From Palsa-465 sp963800475 (GTDB lineage: Bacteria > Actinomycetota > Thermoleophilia > Solirubrobacterales > Solirubrobacteraceae): DNA of 64,000 nt. The position numbers were made by a program, and so were the translations under genes. The stretch covers positions 620,001 through 684,000 of the forward strand of contig CAWDAZ010000001.1 in assembly GCA_963800475.1 (NCBI GenBank). Reading direction: 5' to 3'. Below are positions 55,848 through 64,000 of the stretch, piece by piece; the first letter of the stretch is position 1, and each line of letters begins with the position of its first letter. The notes beneath the pieces are model-generated. The model saw only the letters and a program-made list of their open reading frames with translations. It searched no databases and was not told where the DNA came from.

Positions 55848-57401
55848 GTGAGGGGGGTAGCGAACAAGAACCTGGTGCTGGCCGCGATGGTGTTCGCGGT
55901 CGCGATGACGTTCATCGATCAGACGATCGTCGCGATCGCGATTCCGAAGCTGCGGTCGGAGCTGGGGCTGTCCGCGACCGGGGCGCAGTGGATCATCAAC
56001 GGCTACCTGCTGGCGCTGGCGGCGCTGTTCGCGTTCGGCGGAAAGCTGGCCGACGTCGTCGGCCGCCGTCGGATGGTGGTGATCGGCGTGATCGGGTTCG
56101 CGATCGCCTCCGCCGCCTGCGGGTTCACGCCGAAGGGGAGCATCGCCGAACCGTGGATCATCACGTTCCGGGTGATCCAGGGCGCGTTCGCGGCGTTCAT
56201 GTTCCCGGCGGCGGTTGGGATCGTGGTCGCCTCGTTCCCGCTCCGCGAGCGGGGCAAGGCGATGGCGATCTTCTTCGGGATCTCCGGCGGCCTGACCGCG
56301 ATCGGGCCGATCGCGGGCGGATTCTTGACCCAGTGGACGTGGCGCTCGATCTTCTGGATCAACGTGCCCGTCGCGATCATCGCGCTGATCCTGATCTGGA
56401 GGTCGAAGCCCGACGACACCCGCCACCCCGCCGGGCTTGACTACCGCGGCACGGTGCTGATCACCGGCGCGATGACGCTGATCGTGCTCGGCTTCCAGCA
56501 GTCCGGCGCGTGGGGCTGGGGGAGTGTCGCCACCTGGGCCTGCATCGTCGTCGGAGGGCTGCTCGGCGTCCTGTTCGTCGCCTGGGAGCTGCGCTGTCCG
56601 CAACCCCTGCTCCGGCTGGGGATCTTCTCCGACCAGGGCTTTTCCGCGGATACGGCCTGCCTGTTGCTGATGAACATCGTGTTCATCCCGTTCTTCTTCT
56701 TCGCGAGCGTCTATGCGCAGGTATCGCTCGGCAAGAGCTCGTCGAACGCCGGCGTGTACCTCCTGTACTTCTTCATCGGGTTCGTGATCGCAGCACAGAT
56801 CGGCGGCCGGATCCTTGACCGCCGCGGGGCGCGCCCCGCGGTCGTGCTAGGCGGCGCGCTCGGGGCGGCCGGATTCTTTCTGCTCGCGGGGAAGGTGACC
56901 AACCTGTCGTTCAGCGCCCAGGAGTGGTACGTGGCGCTTGCGGGCGCAGGACCGGGGCTGATGCTCGGTGCGGCGAGCACCGACGCAGTCAACCGGGCCC
57001 CCAGCACGAGTTACAGCGAGGTCACCGGCATAACCCAGACGGCGCGTAACTTCGGCGCCAGCCTCGGGCTTGCGGTGCTCGGCGCGATCCTCATCAACCA
57101 GGACAAGACCAACGTGGGCAACGCGCTCACCAAGGCCGGAGTGCCCGCTGCCAAGTCAAACGAGATCGCCTCCTCGCTCGGCCAGGGCGCAGGTTCGGCC
57201 TCGGGCCATTCACAGTCGCTGGTGCACTCGGTCCAGCTTGCGTTCGCGCATTCGACCCAGACGATCTTCTACATCATGGCCGGAGTGATGGCGGCGACCT
57301 TTGTCGTCGCTGTCCTGTGGCTCCCGCGTGGCCGCATCGAGGAGTCCGACGTGCTCGATACCGAGCCCGAGCAGGAGCCCGCGCCCGCCGGCGTTGGGTA
57401 G
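55848..57401 (+). CDS. DHA2-family MFS exporter (EmrB/QacA type)
   Basis: 517 residues, 14 helices. Motif A-like GGKLADVVGRRRMVVIG near residue 65, TFIDQTIVAIAIPKLRSELGLSATGAQWIINGYLL near 25 and the motif C-like GISGGLTAIGPIAGGFL near 145. A proton-driven multidrug exporter; substrate unknown. The start is GTG 55848, weak in ribosome-binding site. Not linked to its neighbours by overlap. Confidence 0.88.
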   Translation: MRGVANKNLVLAAMVFAVAMTFIDQTIVAIAIPKLRSELGLSATGAQWIINGYLLALAALFAFGGKLADVVGRRRMVVIGVIGFAIASAACGFTPKGSIAEPWIITFRVIQGAFAAFMFPAAVGIVVASFPLRERGKAMAIFFGISGGLTAIGPIAGGFLTQWTWRSIFWINVPVAIIALILIWRSKPDDTRHPAGLDYRGTVLITGAMTLIVLGFQQSGAWGWGSVATWACIVVGGLLGVLFVAWELRCPQPLLRLGIFSDQGFSADTACLLLMNIVFIPFFFFASVYAQVSLGKSSSNAGVYLLYFFIGFVIAAQIGGRILDRRGARPAVVLGGALGAAGFFLLAGKVTNLSFSAQEWYVALAGAGPGLMLGAASTDAVNRAPSTSYSEVTGITQTARNFGASLGLAVLGAILINQDKTNVGNALTKAGVPAAKSNEIASSLGQGAGSASGHSQSLVHSVQLAFAHSTQTIFYIMAGVMAATFVVAVLWLPRGRIEESDVLDTEPEQEPAPAGVG

Positions 57402-57432
57402 CTGGGCCGCCGAACAGCCGCCCGCCCGCCGC

Positions 57433-58470
57433 TCAGCCGGACGGCTTCTCGTCGTGGCCGCCGAACTCCTTGCGCTGCGCCGACAGCACCCGGTTGGCGA
57501 AGTCGTCAAGCCCCCGGGAGCTGAACCGCGAGTACAGCGCCGCGGTCAGGACCGGCGCCGGGACGCCCTCCTCGATCGCCGCGATCGACGTCCAGCGGCC
57601 CTCGCCCGAGTCCGACACGCGTCCGGAGAACTCGTCGAGTCCCGGTGACTGGACGAGCGCCTGGGCGGTCAGATCGAGGAGCCAGCTCCCGATCACCGAG
57701 CCCCGCCGCCACACCTCGGCGACCTCCGTTGTGTCGATGTCGTACTGGTAGTACTCGGGGTTCTCGAGCGGGGCGGTCTCGGCGTCGTCCTCGCGCTGGA
57801 CCTTCCCCGCGTTGGCGCAGTGGAGGATGTTGAGCCCCTCGGCATACGCGGCCATCACGCCGTACTCGATCCCGTTGTGGACCATCTTCACGAAATGGCC
57901 CGCGCCGTTGGGGCCACAGTGGAGGAAGCCCTGCTCGGCCTCGGTCGGATCGCCGCTGCGGCCCGGCGTCCGCGGCGCGGTGTCGAAGCCGGGCGCGATC
58001 GACGCAAACAGCGGCGACAGCCGCTCGACGACCTCGTCCTCGCCGCCGATCATCAGGCAGAAGCCGCGCTTCAGCCCCCACACGCCGCCGCTGGTTCCGC
58101 AGTCGACGTGGTGGATGCCCTGCTCGGAGAGCTCGCCGGCGTGGCGGATGTCGTCGTGGTAGTGGGTGTTACCGCCGTCGATGATCACATCACCCGGCTC
58201 GAACACCTCCGCGACGGCCTTGATCGTCTTGTCGGTGATCTCCCCCGCGGGGACCATCACCCACGCCGTTCGCGGCTTTTCGAGCTTGGAGGCGAACTCC
58301 TGGAGCGACTCCGAGCCGGTCATCCCGTCCGCCTCGACGGCTTTGACAGCGTCGGCGCTCACGTCGTAGCCGACGCAGCGATGACCGTCGGCCATCAGCC
58401 GGCGGACGATACCGGCGCCCATCCTGCCCAGCCCGACCATTCCCAGTTGCATCGGCGTGTCTGTCGGCAT
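57433..58470 (-). CDS. gnd: 6-phosphogluconate dehydrogenase (decarboxylating), short YqeC type
   Basis: 345 residues, ATG 58470 behind AGGAGAACAC. NAD(P) loop GMVGLGRMGAGIVRRLMADGH at residue 9, DVIIDGGNTHYHDD near 95, the substrate site DCGTSGGVWGLKRGFCLMIGG near 125, GAGHFVKMVHNGIEYGVMAAYAEG with the catalytic Lys near 190. The protein is about 120 residues shorter than the classical enzyme, as in the short homotetrameric NAD-linked type. It opens a carbohydrate block and diverges from the beta-phosphoglucomutase gene by 57 bases. Confidence 0.9.
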   Translation of the reverse strand: MPTDTPMQLGMVGLGRMGAGIVRRLMADGHRCVGYDVSADAVKAVEADGMTGSESLQEFASKLEKPRTAWVMVPAGEITDKTIKAVAEVFEPGDVIIDGGNTHYHDDIRHAGELSEQGIHHVDCGTSGGVWGLKRGFCLMIGGEDEVVERLSPLFASIAPGFDTAPRTPGRSGDPTEAEQGFLHCGPNGAGHFVKMVHNGIEYGVMAAYAEGLNILHCANAGKVQREDDAETAPLENPEYYQYDIDTTEVAEVWRRGSVIGSWLLDLTAQALVQSPGLDEFSGRVSDSGEGRWTSIAAIEEGVPAPVLTAALYSRFSSRGLDDFANRVLSAQRKEFGGHDEKPSG

Positions 58471-58527
58471 GTGTTCTCCTGGTGATCTCGACGGACTCCT
58501 GTGATGGGGACCGTATCCTGTGCGCCG

Positions 58528-59274
58528 ATGCTGGGGCTGCCAGATCGCGTGAACGCGTGCCTGTTCGATCTCGACGGCGTGCTCACGCAGACCGCCAAGG
58601 TGCACGCGGCTGCCTGGAAGTCGATGTTCGACGAGTTCCTGAAGGGATGGTCTCGCGACCACGGCGAGCAGTTCGTCCCGTTCGACGAGGTCGAGGACTA
58701 CGACGACTACGTCGACGGCAAGCCGCGCTACGACGGGGTCCGGTCGTTCCTGCAGTCGCGCGGGATCGAGCTTCCCCAGGGCACTCCGGACGACCCGCCC
58801 GCCGCCGAGACCGTCGTCGGGCTCGGAAACCGCAAGAACGAGCTGGTGCTGAAGCTGATCCACGAGCACGGCGTCCAGCCCTACGAGGGCTCGGTGCGCT
58901 ACGTGCACGCCGTGATCGACGCGGGGCTGAAGCACGCGGTGGTTTCGTCGAGCACCAACACCAAGGACGTCCTGCGCGCTGCCGGGATCTCCGATCTGTT
59001 CGATCACGTCGTCGACGGCGTGGTCGCCGACCGCGAGCACCTGAACGGCAAGCCTGCACCGGACACATACCTGGCGGGTGCGCGCGAGCTCGGCGTCGAG
59101 CCGGGCGCCGCGGCCGTGTTCGAGGATGCGCTGGCGGGGGTGGAGGCCGGGCGGGCGGGGAAGTTCGGGTTCGTCGTCGGGGTCGACCGGGTCGGACAGT
59201 CGGATGCACTGAAGACCCACGGCGCCGATGTTGTCGTTAAGGACCTCGCCGAGCTCCTGGACAAAGCCACTTGA
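58528..59274 (+). CDS. beta-phosphoglucomutase-type HAD hydrolase
   Basis: 248 residues from ATG 58528. HAD motif I NACLFDLDGVLTQTAKVHAAAW (nucleophile Asp), motif II AVVSSSTNTKDVL, motif III KPAPD and motif IV AAVFEDALAGVEAGRAG. The cap with the GLGNRKNELV stretch marks a beta-phosphoglucomutase-like enzyme. It converts beta-glucose 1-phosphate to glucose 6-phosphate. Its stop overlaps the TTG start of the GH65 phosphorylase, which releases beta-glucose 1-phosphate: a consecutive pair. Confidence 0.88.
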   Translation: MLGLPDRVNACLFDLDGVLTQTAKVHAAAWKSMFDEFLKGWSRDHGEQFVPFDEVEDYDDYVDGKPRYDGVRSFLQSRGIELPQGTPDDPPAAETVVGLGNRKNELVLKLIHEHGVQPYEGSVRYVHAVIDAGLKHAVVSSSTNTKDVLRAAGISDLFDHVVDGVVADREHLNGKPAPDTYLAGARELGVEPGAAAVFEDALAGVEAGRAGKFGFVVGVDRVGQSDALKTHGADVVVKDLAELLDKAT

Positions 59275-61637
59275 TCAAGCATCCCGCCTTCGCGGTCGAG
59301 CCATGGGCGATCCACGAGACCGAGCTCGACCTCGAGCGACTCGCGCAGACGGAGTCGGTGTTCGCGCTCGCCAACGGGCACGTCGGGCTGCGCGCGAACC
59401 TCGACGAGGGCGAGCCGTTCGGGCTCCCGGGCACGTATCTCGCCGGGTTCTACGAGGCTCGCCCGCTGCCGTACGCGGAGGCCGGCTACGGCTACCCGGA
59501 GGACGGGCAGACGGTCGTCAACGTCACCAACGGCAAGCTGATCCGGTTGCTGGTCGAGGACGAGCCGTTCGACGTGCGGTACGGGAAGCTCGAGCGACAT
59601 GAGCGGGTGCTGGACCTGCGGGCGGGCGTGCTACGCCGCACCGCTGAGTGGGTGTCGCCCACCGGGCGGCGGGTGCGGATCAACTCCACGCGGCTGGTGT
59701 CGTTCACCGAGCGCGCGGTCGCGGCGATCCAGTGGGAGGTCGAGCCGCTCGACGTTGCGCTGCCGGTAGTGGTGCAGTCGGAGCTCGTCGCCAACGAGAC
59801 GATCCCCACGATGTCAAGCGACCCGCGCGCCGCCGCAGCGCTGGCGTCGCCGCTGGTTTCGCAGTTTCACGCGGGAGAGCGTCTGGAGGCGGTCCTCGTC
59901 CACAAGACGAGAGCCAGCGGCCTGACGGTCGGCGCGGCGATGGCCCACGTGATCGACGGACCGGACGGCATCGACACCACGATTGAGAGCTACGACGATA
60001 TTGGGCGCCTGACGATCACGACCTCCGTGGCTCCGGGGCGCCCGCTGCGGCTCGTCAAGTTCCTCGCGTACGGTTGGTCGAGCCAGCGGACGGTGCCGGC
60101 GGTGCTCGACCAGGTGGCCGCCGGAGTCGCCGGTGCGCGACACGCCGGTTGGGAGAAGCTGCTGGAAAAGCAGCGCTCGTATCTCGATCGGTACTGGGCC
60201 CAGGCCGACATCGAGCTCGACGGCGATCCCGAGCTCCAGCAGGCGGTCCGGTTCGCTCTGTTCCACACAATCCAGGCCGGGGCCCGCGGAGAGCAGCGCC
60301 TGATCCCGGCCAAGGGCCTGACCGGGCCGGGGTACGACGGGCACACGTTCTGGGACACGGAGGGGTTCGTGCTGCCGCTCCTCACCTACACGCGCCCGCG
60401 CGCGGTTGCGGATGCGCTGAGGTGGCGTCACAGCACGCTCGATCTGGCTCGTGAGCGGGCGAAGTCGCTCGGGCTGAAGGGCGCCACGTTCCCGTGGCGG
60501 ACGATCCATGGGGAGGAATGCTCCGCCTACTGGCCGGCGGGGACGGCTGCGTTCCACGTCAACGGCGCGATCGCCGGCGCAGCGCTGCGCTACCGCGACC
60601 TGACCGAGGACGACGAGTTCGAGCGCGAGGTCGGAGTCGAGCTGCTGGTCGAGACCGCGCGGCTGTGGCGATCGCTCGGGCACCACGACTCGGCTGGGAA
60701 CTTCCGGATCGATGGGGTGACCGGGCCCGATGAGTACAGCGCGGTCGCCGATAACAACGTGTACACGAACCTGATCGCGAAGCGGAACCTGATCGGCGCA
60801 GCGGAAGCGGCGGAGCGCCACCGCGACGTCGCCGGCGCGCTCGGGGTGGACGACGAGGAGGCCGCATCCTGGCGCGATGCGGCAGAGGCGATGCGGATCC
60901 CCTACGACGACGCGCTAGGCGTTCACCCCCAGTCGGAGGACTTCACGGCCCACGAGGTGTGGGACTTCGAGTCGACCCGGCCCGACCAGTACCCGCTGTT
61001 GCTGCACTTCCCGTACTTCGACCTGTACCGCAAGCAGGTCGTCAAGCAGGCGGATCTCGTGTTCGCGATGTTCACCTTCACCGAAGCGTTCACCCCTGAG
61101 CAGAAGCTGCGGAACTTCGACTACTACGAGGCGCTCACGGTTCGGGACTCATCGCTTTCCGCGTGCATCCAGGCAGTGGTTGCCGCCGAGGTCGGGCACG
61201 TGGACCTCGCCTATGACTACTTTGCCGAGGCCGCGCTGCTCGATCTCGACGATCTCGAGCACAACACCCGCGACGGAGTCCACATCGCGTCGCTCGCCGG
61301 ATCGGCGATCGTTGCGCTGGCGGGGTTCGGAGGGCTGCGCGACCGCGAGCAGGTGCTGCACCTCATGCCTCGCCTACCGAGCACGCTCGAGCGCCTTTCC
61401 TTCCGGATCCGCTGCCGGGGCCGGGCGCTGGCGGTTGAGGTCAAGCCAACCCAGGCGACCTACACGCTCACCGACGGCGAGGACATCGAGATTGAGCACC
61501 ACGGCGAACGGATCACCGTCACGTCCGCCAAGCCGGTCACGCGCCCGATTCCGCGTCCGCCGCCGCTGGAACCGCCGCGCCAGCCGCCCGGGCGCGTGCC
61601 CCAGCGGCGCCGTCCGCTGCCCCAGCACGCGGAGTAG
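59271..61637 (+). CDS. GH65 glycosyl phosphorylase (trehalose/kojibiose/maltose phosphorylase family)
   Basis: 788 residues from TTG 59271. The N-terminal beta-sandwich (ALANGHVGLRANLDEGEPFGLPGTYLAGF) leads to the (alpha/alpha)6 barrel with FWDTEGFVLPLLTYTRP, ARERAKSLGLKGATFPW and IDGVTGPDEYSAVADNNVYTNL, where the Glu of GPDEY is the catalytic acid. C-terminal beta part and a proline-rich tail. It cleaves an alpha-glucoside with phosphate to beta-glucose 1-phosphate plus glucose. The exact disaccharide is not readable; trehalose is plausible. Coupled to beta-phosphoglucomutase (TTGA). Confidence 0.9.
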   Translation: MIKHPAFAVEPWAIHETELDLERLAQTESVFALANGHVGLRANLDEGEPFGLPGTYLAGFYEARPLPYAEAGYGYPEDGQTVVNVTNGKLIRLLVEDEPFDVRYGKLERHERVLDLRAGVLRRTAEWVSPTGRRVRINSTRLVSFTERAVAAIQWEVEPLDVALPVVVQSELVANETIPTMSSDPRAAAALASPLVSQFHAGERLEAVLVHKTRASGLTVGAAMAHVIDGPDGIDTTIESYDDIGRLTITTSVAPGRPLRLVKFLAYGWSSQRTVPAVLDQVAAGVAGARHAGWEKLLEKQRSYLDRYWAQADIELDGDPELQQAVRFALFHTIQAGARGEQRLIPAKGLTGPGYDGHTFWDTEGFVLPLLTYTRPRAVADALRWRHSTLDLARERAKSLGLKGATFPWRTIHGEECSAYWPAGTAAFHVNGAIAGAALRYRDLTEDDEFEREVGVELLVETARLWRSLGHHDSAGNFRIDGVTGPDEYSAVADNNVYTNLIAKRNLIGAAEAAERHRDVAGALGVDDEEAASWRDAAEAMRIPYDDALGVHPQSEDFTAHEVWDFESTRPDQYPLLLHFPYFDLYRKQVVKQADLVFAMFTFTEAFTPEQKLRNFDYYEALTVRDSSLSACIQAVVAAEVGHVDLAYDYFAEAALLDLDDLEHNTRDGVHIASLAGSAIVALAGFGGLRDREQVLHLMPRLPSTLERLSFRIRCRGRALAVEVKPTQATYTLTDGEDIEIEHHGERITVTSAKPVTRPIPRPPPLEPPRQPPGRVPQRRRPLPQHAE

Positions 61638-61674
61638 CCTCCGCCCCGCAGTCAACGGAATCCAGGAGGCGGAG

Positions 61675-61953
61675 ATGGCCGAGATCCCCACGTTGTATGT
61701 CTGTCACGGCGACGAGGGGGGGCCACGCGTGCATCCGTGCCGCCGCGTCCAGGAAGCGCTCAAGGCCAAGGGGATCGAATACCGGAAGGTCGTCGCCGCG
61801 CACGGCAACCCGATCCCCTTCCTCCGCAAGGGCTCCCGCGAGGAGCTTCAGGCGGCGACCGGGGACCAGAAGCTGCCCGCGCTGAAGCTCCCCGACGGGA
61901 CCGTGATCACGCACTCGCGCGCGATCCGCGCGTGGATCGAGCAGCAGCCGTGA
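61675..61953 (+). CDS. glutathione-S-transferase N-terminal/glutaredoxin-like protein
   Basis: 92 residues, ATG behind CAGGAGGCGG. LYVCHGDEGGPRVHPCRRVQEALKAKGIEYRKVV, then QKLPALKLPDGTVITHSRAIRAWIEQQ: the thioredoxin-like fold of GST N-terminal domains, with the cis-Pro-like KLPAL and the D/S-x-x-I motif. A single Cys (HPC) sits where glutaredoxins have CPxC. Function unknown. Transcribed 37 bases after the GH65 gene. Confidence 0.72.
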   Translation: MAEIPTLYVCHGDEGGPRVHPCRRVQEALKAKGIEYRKVVAAHGNPIPFLRKGSREELQAATGDQKLPALKLPDGTVITHSRAIRAWIEQQP

Positions 61954-61973
61954 TCTCGATGGCGAGCTGTTAG

Positions 61974-63992
61974 ATGACAGCCGCCGCGGTCGCCGCTGCA
62001 CCCGCGCAGTTACCGCGCCGGCAGGTGCGGGTGATCTTCGGCGGGCTGATGCTGGTGTTGCTGCTTGCCGCGCTCGACCAGACGATCGTCGCGACCGCGC
62101 TCCCGACGATCGTCTCGGACCTTGGCGGGCTGAACCGGCTGGCGTGGGTCACGAGCGCGTTCCTGCTGGCCCAGACCGTGGTGACGCCGATCTACGGCAA
62201 GCTCGGCGATCTCTACGGGCGTAAGCGGATCCTGCAGAGCGCGATCGTGCTGTTCCTGATCGGCTCCGCGCTGTGCGGCCAGGCCCACTCGATGACCGAG
62301 CTGATCGCGTTCCGCGCCTTGCAGGGGCTCGGGGCGGGGGGGCTGATCGTCCTGATCCAGGCGGTGATCGGCGACGTCGTCCCGCCTCGGGAGCGGGGCC
62401 GCTACCAGGGTCTGTTCGGGGCCGTATTCGGCGTCGCCAGCATCGCCGGGCCGCTGCTCGGCGGGGTGATCGTCGAGCAGGTGTCGTGGCGCTGGATCTT
62501 CTACGTCAACCTCCCGGTCGGAGTCGCGGCGCTGGCGGTGCTGAGCGCGACGCTGCCCGCCACAGGGCGCATCTCGCGCCCGTCGATCGACTACCTCGGC
62601 GCGGGGCTGCTGGCAGCCGCGCTCAGCGCGATCGTGCTCGTCACCAGCCTCGGCGGCACGACCTGGGCGTGGGGCTCCGGTGCGGTGTTGGTCGTCGGTG
62701 GCCTCGGCGTGGTGCTGCTCGGAGCGTTCGTCGTCGCCGAGCGCCACGCGCGCGAGCCGATCCTGCCGGTGGTGCTGCTCCGCGAGCGCGTGTTCGTCGT
62801 CGGGGCGTCGCTGTCGCTGGTCGTTGGCTTCGCGCTATTCGGCGCGGTCACGTTCCTGCCGCTGTACTTCCAGACGGTCGACGCCGCCTCGCCGACCGGG
62901 TCCGGGCTCCGGTTGGTGCCGATGATCCTGGGGCTGCTGACGACATCGATCCTCTCGGGTCAGCTGATCACGCGCTACGGGCGCTACAAGCCGTTCCCGA
63001 TCATCGGCACCGCGCTGATGACGATCGGACTGGGGCTGCTCTCGCATCTGGACGTCGGGACCAGCACCGGGACCAGCTCGCTGTTCCTGCTGATCCTCGG
63101 TCTCGGCCTCGGGTCGACCATGCAGGTGTTGGTGCTGGCGGTGCAGAACGCGGTCGACTACGCCAACCTGGGTGCGGCCACGTCGGGGGTCACGCTGGCT
63201 CGCGGGATCGGCGGATCGCTTGGGACCGCGATCTTTGGCACCGTGTTCTCGACCCAGCTGACCTCTCACCTGAAGGGTGCCCTGACGGGCTCGTTGGGCC
63301 ATCAGGTTGCTTCGGGCGGGCGCCTCACCGGGACGCAGGTGCTGAGGCTGCCGCCGGCGGTGCGCCTCATCTACCAGCAGGCATACGTCAGCTCGTTGCG
63401 CCCGGTGTTCCTGATGGCGGCCGGCGTGGCCGCAGCTGGATTCGTGCTCAGCCTGTTCCTACCTCAACGGAAGCTGCGGGAGGCGGCAAGCACCAGCACC
63501 GGGCTCGATGACAGCGTGGCGGCGCCGCGCTCGCCCGACTCGCTGGCCGAGCTCGAGCGCGCGCTGACGAAGGTCACGACCCCGGAGGAGCGCGAGCGCT
63601 TCCGGCGCGCGATCGCCGAGCGCTCGGGCGTCGACGTCAGCCCTGGCGCGATCTGGGCGCTGATCCGGATCGACGAGTACGGGCTCGCGCGGGCGAGACA
63701 GCTGGCGCTCGAGGACGGGGTCCCCCCGGCCCGGATCGCGGCGGTCGTCGACGAGCTTCGCGGGCGCGGGTTCGTCGCCGACGACGACGGCGGCGTGGAG
63801 CTCACGGAGGCGGGATCCGCCGAGAGCCGGCGCGTCGTCGGAGCGAGGCGCGAACTGCTGTTCGAGGCGCTCGACGACGACGACGCCGACCGGCGCCCGG
63901 AGGTGTCGGCGCTGCTCACGCGGCTGGCGCGAGAGCTGTGCGGCGAGCCGCCGTCGGCGCGGGCGCCGGCCGAGCCCGCGGTGGTAGCGTGA
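61974..63992 (+). CDS. DHA2-family MFS exporter fused to a MarR-like winged helix
   Basis: 672 residues. Residues 1-500 hold 14 helices: AALDQTIVATALPTIVSDLGGLNRLAWVTSAFLLAQTVVTPIYGKLGDLYGRKR and GVASIAGPLLGGVIVE. Residues 515-660 are soluble, with a winged-helix repressor domain: PGAIWALIRIDEYGLARARQLALEDGVPPARIAAVVDELRGRGFVADDDGGVELTEAGSAESRRVVGARRELLFEAL. Exporters with a MarR-like tail occur in actinobacteria; the tail may sense a substrate or bind DNA at the membrane. It ends 8 bases from the right edge. Confidence 0.88.
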   Translation: MTAAAVAAAPAQLPRRQVRVIFGGLMLVLLLAALDQTIVATALPTIVSDLGGLNRLAWVTSAFLLAQTVVTPIYGKLGDLYGRKRILQSAIVLFLIGSALCGQAHSMTELIAFRALQGLGAGGLIVLIQAVIGDVVPPRERGRYQGLFGAVFGVASIAGPLLGGVIVEQVSWRWIFYVNLPVGVAALAVLSATLPATGRISRPSIDYLGAGLLAAALSAIVLVTSLGGTTWAWGSGAVLVVGGLGVVLLGAFVVAERHAREPILPVVLLRERVFVVGASLSLVVGFALFGAVTFLPLYFQTVDAASPTGSGLRLVPMILGLLTTSILSGQLITRYGRYKPFPIIGTALMTIGLGLLSHLDVGTSTGTSSLFLLILGLGLGSTMQVLVLAVQNAVDYANLGAATSGVTLARGIGGSLGTAIFGTVFSTQLTSHLKGALTGSLGHQVASGGRLTGTQVLRLPPAVRLIYQQAYVSSLRPVFLMAAGVAAAGFVLSLFLPQRKLREAASTSTGLDDSVAAPRSPDSLAELERALTKVTTPEERERFRRAIAERSGVDVSPGAIWALIRIDEYGLARARQLALEDGVPPARIAAVVDELRGRGFVADDDGGVELTEAGSAESRRVVGARRELLFEALDDDDADRRPEVSALLTRLARELCGEPPSARAPAEPAVVA

Positions 63993-64000
63993 GCGCTCAG

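Noticed and set aside
1..64000. tRNA, rRNA, CRISPR array, insertion sequences, prophage or integrase
   Set aside because: No T-loop/acceptor pairs, no repeated 28-37 bp spacers, no transposase or integrase motifs were found.

Overview
The window is about 70% GC, densely packed, and rich in short stop/start overlaps (ATGA, GTGA, TTGA). Gene content points to a free-living aerobic actinobacterium, most likely a Thermoleophilia/Solirubrobacterales-type soil organism. The indicators are an aa3-type oxidase cluster, cytochrome c maturation genes, WS/DGAT and thiolase-HMGS-like lipid genes, and c-di-GMP and chemotaxis genes with FliA-like promoters. The taxonomic placement is inference. No tRNA, rRNA, CRISPR array, IS element or phage gene was seen.

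Layout. 1-4.5 kb: the end of an EAL protein, an MmgE/PrpD protein, an RlpA-like lipoprotein and a membrane GGDEF-EAL protein read from a FliA-like promoter. 4.5-13.5 kb: an MFS exporter and small redox, methyltransferase and SDR genes. These include a thioredoxin-fold gene whose redox motif carries an in-frame TGA (probable selenocysteine, WASW-U-GC) and a YceI/FMN-reductase pair behind paired MarR-like operators. 13.6-16.9 kb: ccmE (Cys-type), ccmF, a CcmI-like gene and secG. 17-22 kb: a transporter remnant, a maleylacetate-reductase-like enzyme, and a receiver/HD-GYP/hybrid histidine kinase set, the kinase being frameshifted. 22-27 kb: secreted or lipid-anchored proteins (beta-propeller, dimethylformamidase-like, Tat phospholipase C) and a cytochrome P450 remnant. 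27-37 kb: acyl-CoA and lipid metabolism (TetR, acyl-CoA ligase, WS/DGAT, an SDR/DUF6285/phosphotransferase/acyl-CoA dehydrogenase operon, an HMGS-like plus thiolase pair). 37-43.6 kb: the cytochrome oxidase operon (cupredoxin, coxB, coxA, coxC, ctaG, small membrane protein, Sco) behind a near-consensus promoter and a 22-codon leader ORF. 44-49 kb: a sigma-70 factor behind two identical-architecture operators, an enoyl-CoA hydratase, a thioesterase and a flippase-like membrane protein. 49-55.8 kb: an NhaA-DsbA fusion, a Crp-like regulator, a damaged CheB/CheR-PAS signalling locus and a STAS protein. 55.8-64 kb: two DHA2 drug exporters flanking a carbohydrate block (6-phosphogluconate dehydrogenase, beta-phosphoglucomutase, GH65 phosphorylase).

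The most interesting points are the UGA-containing redox protein with a SECIS-like hairpin directly after the UGA, the divergent FliA-like promoters around 4.2 kb, the paired palindromic operators in front of the sigma factor, and the leader ORF plus cupredoxin heading the oxidase operon. Several genes carry probable frameshifts or stops (kinase at 21.09 kb, CheB at 54.63 and 54.44 kb, CheR-PAS at 53.57 kb). These are either real gene decay or assembly indels, and raw reads would decide.
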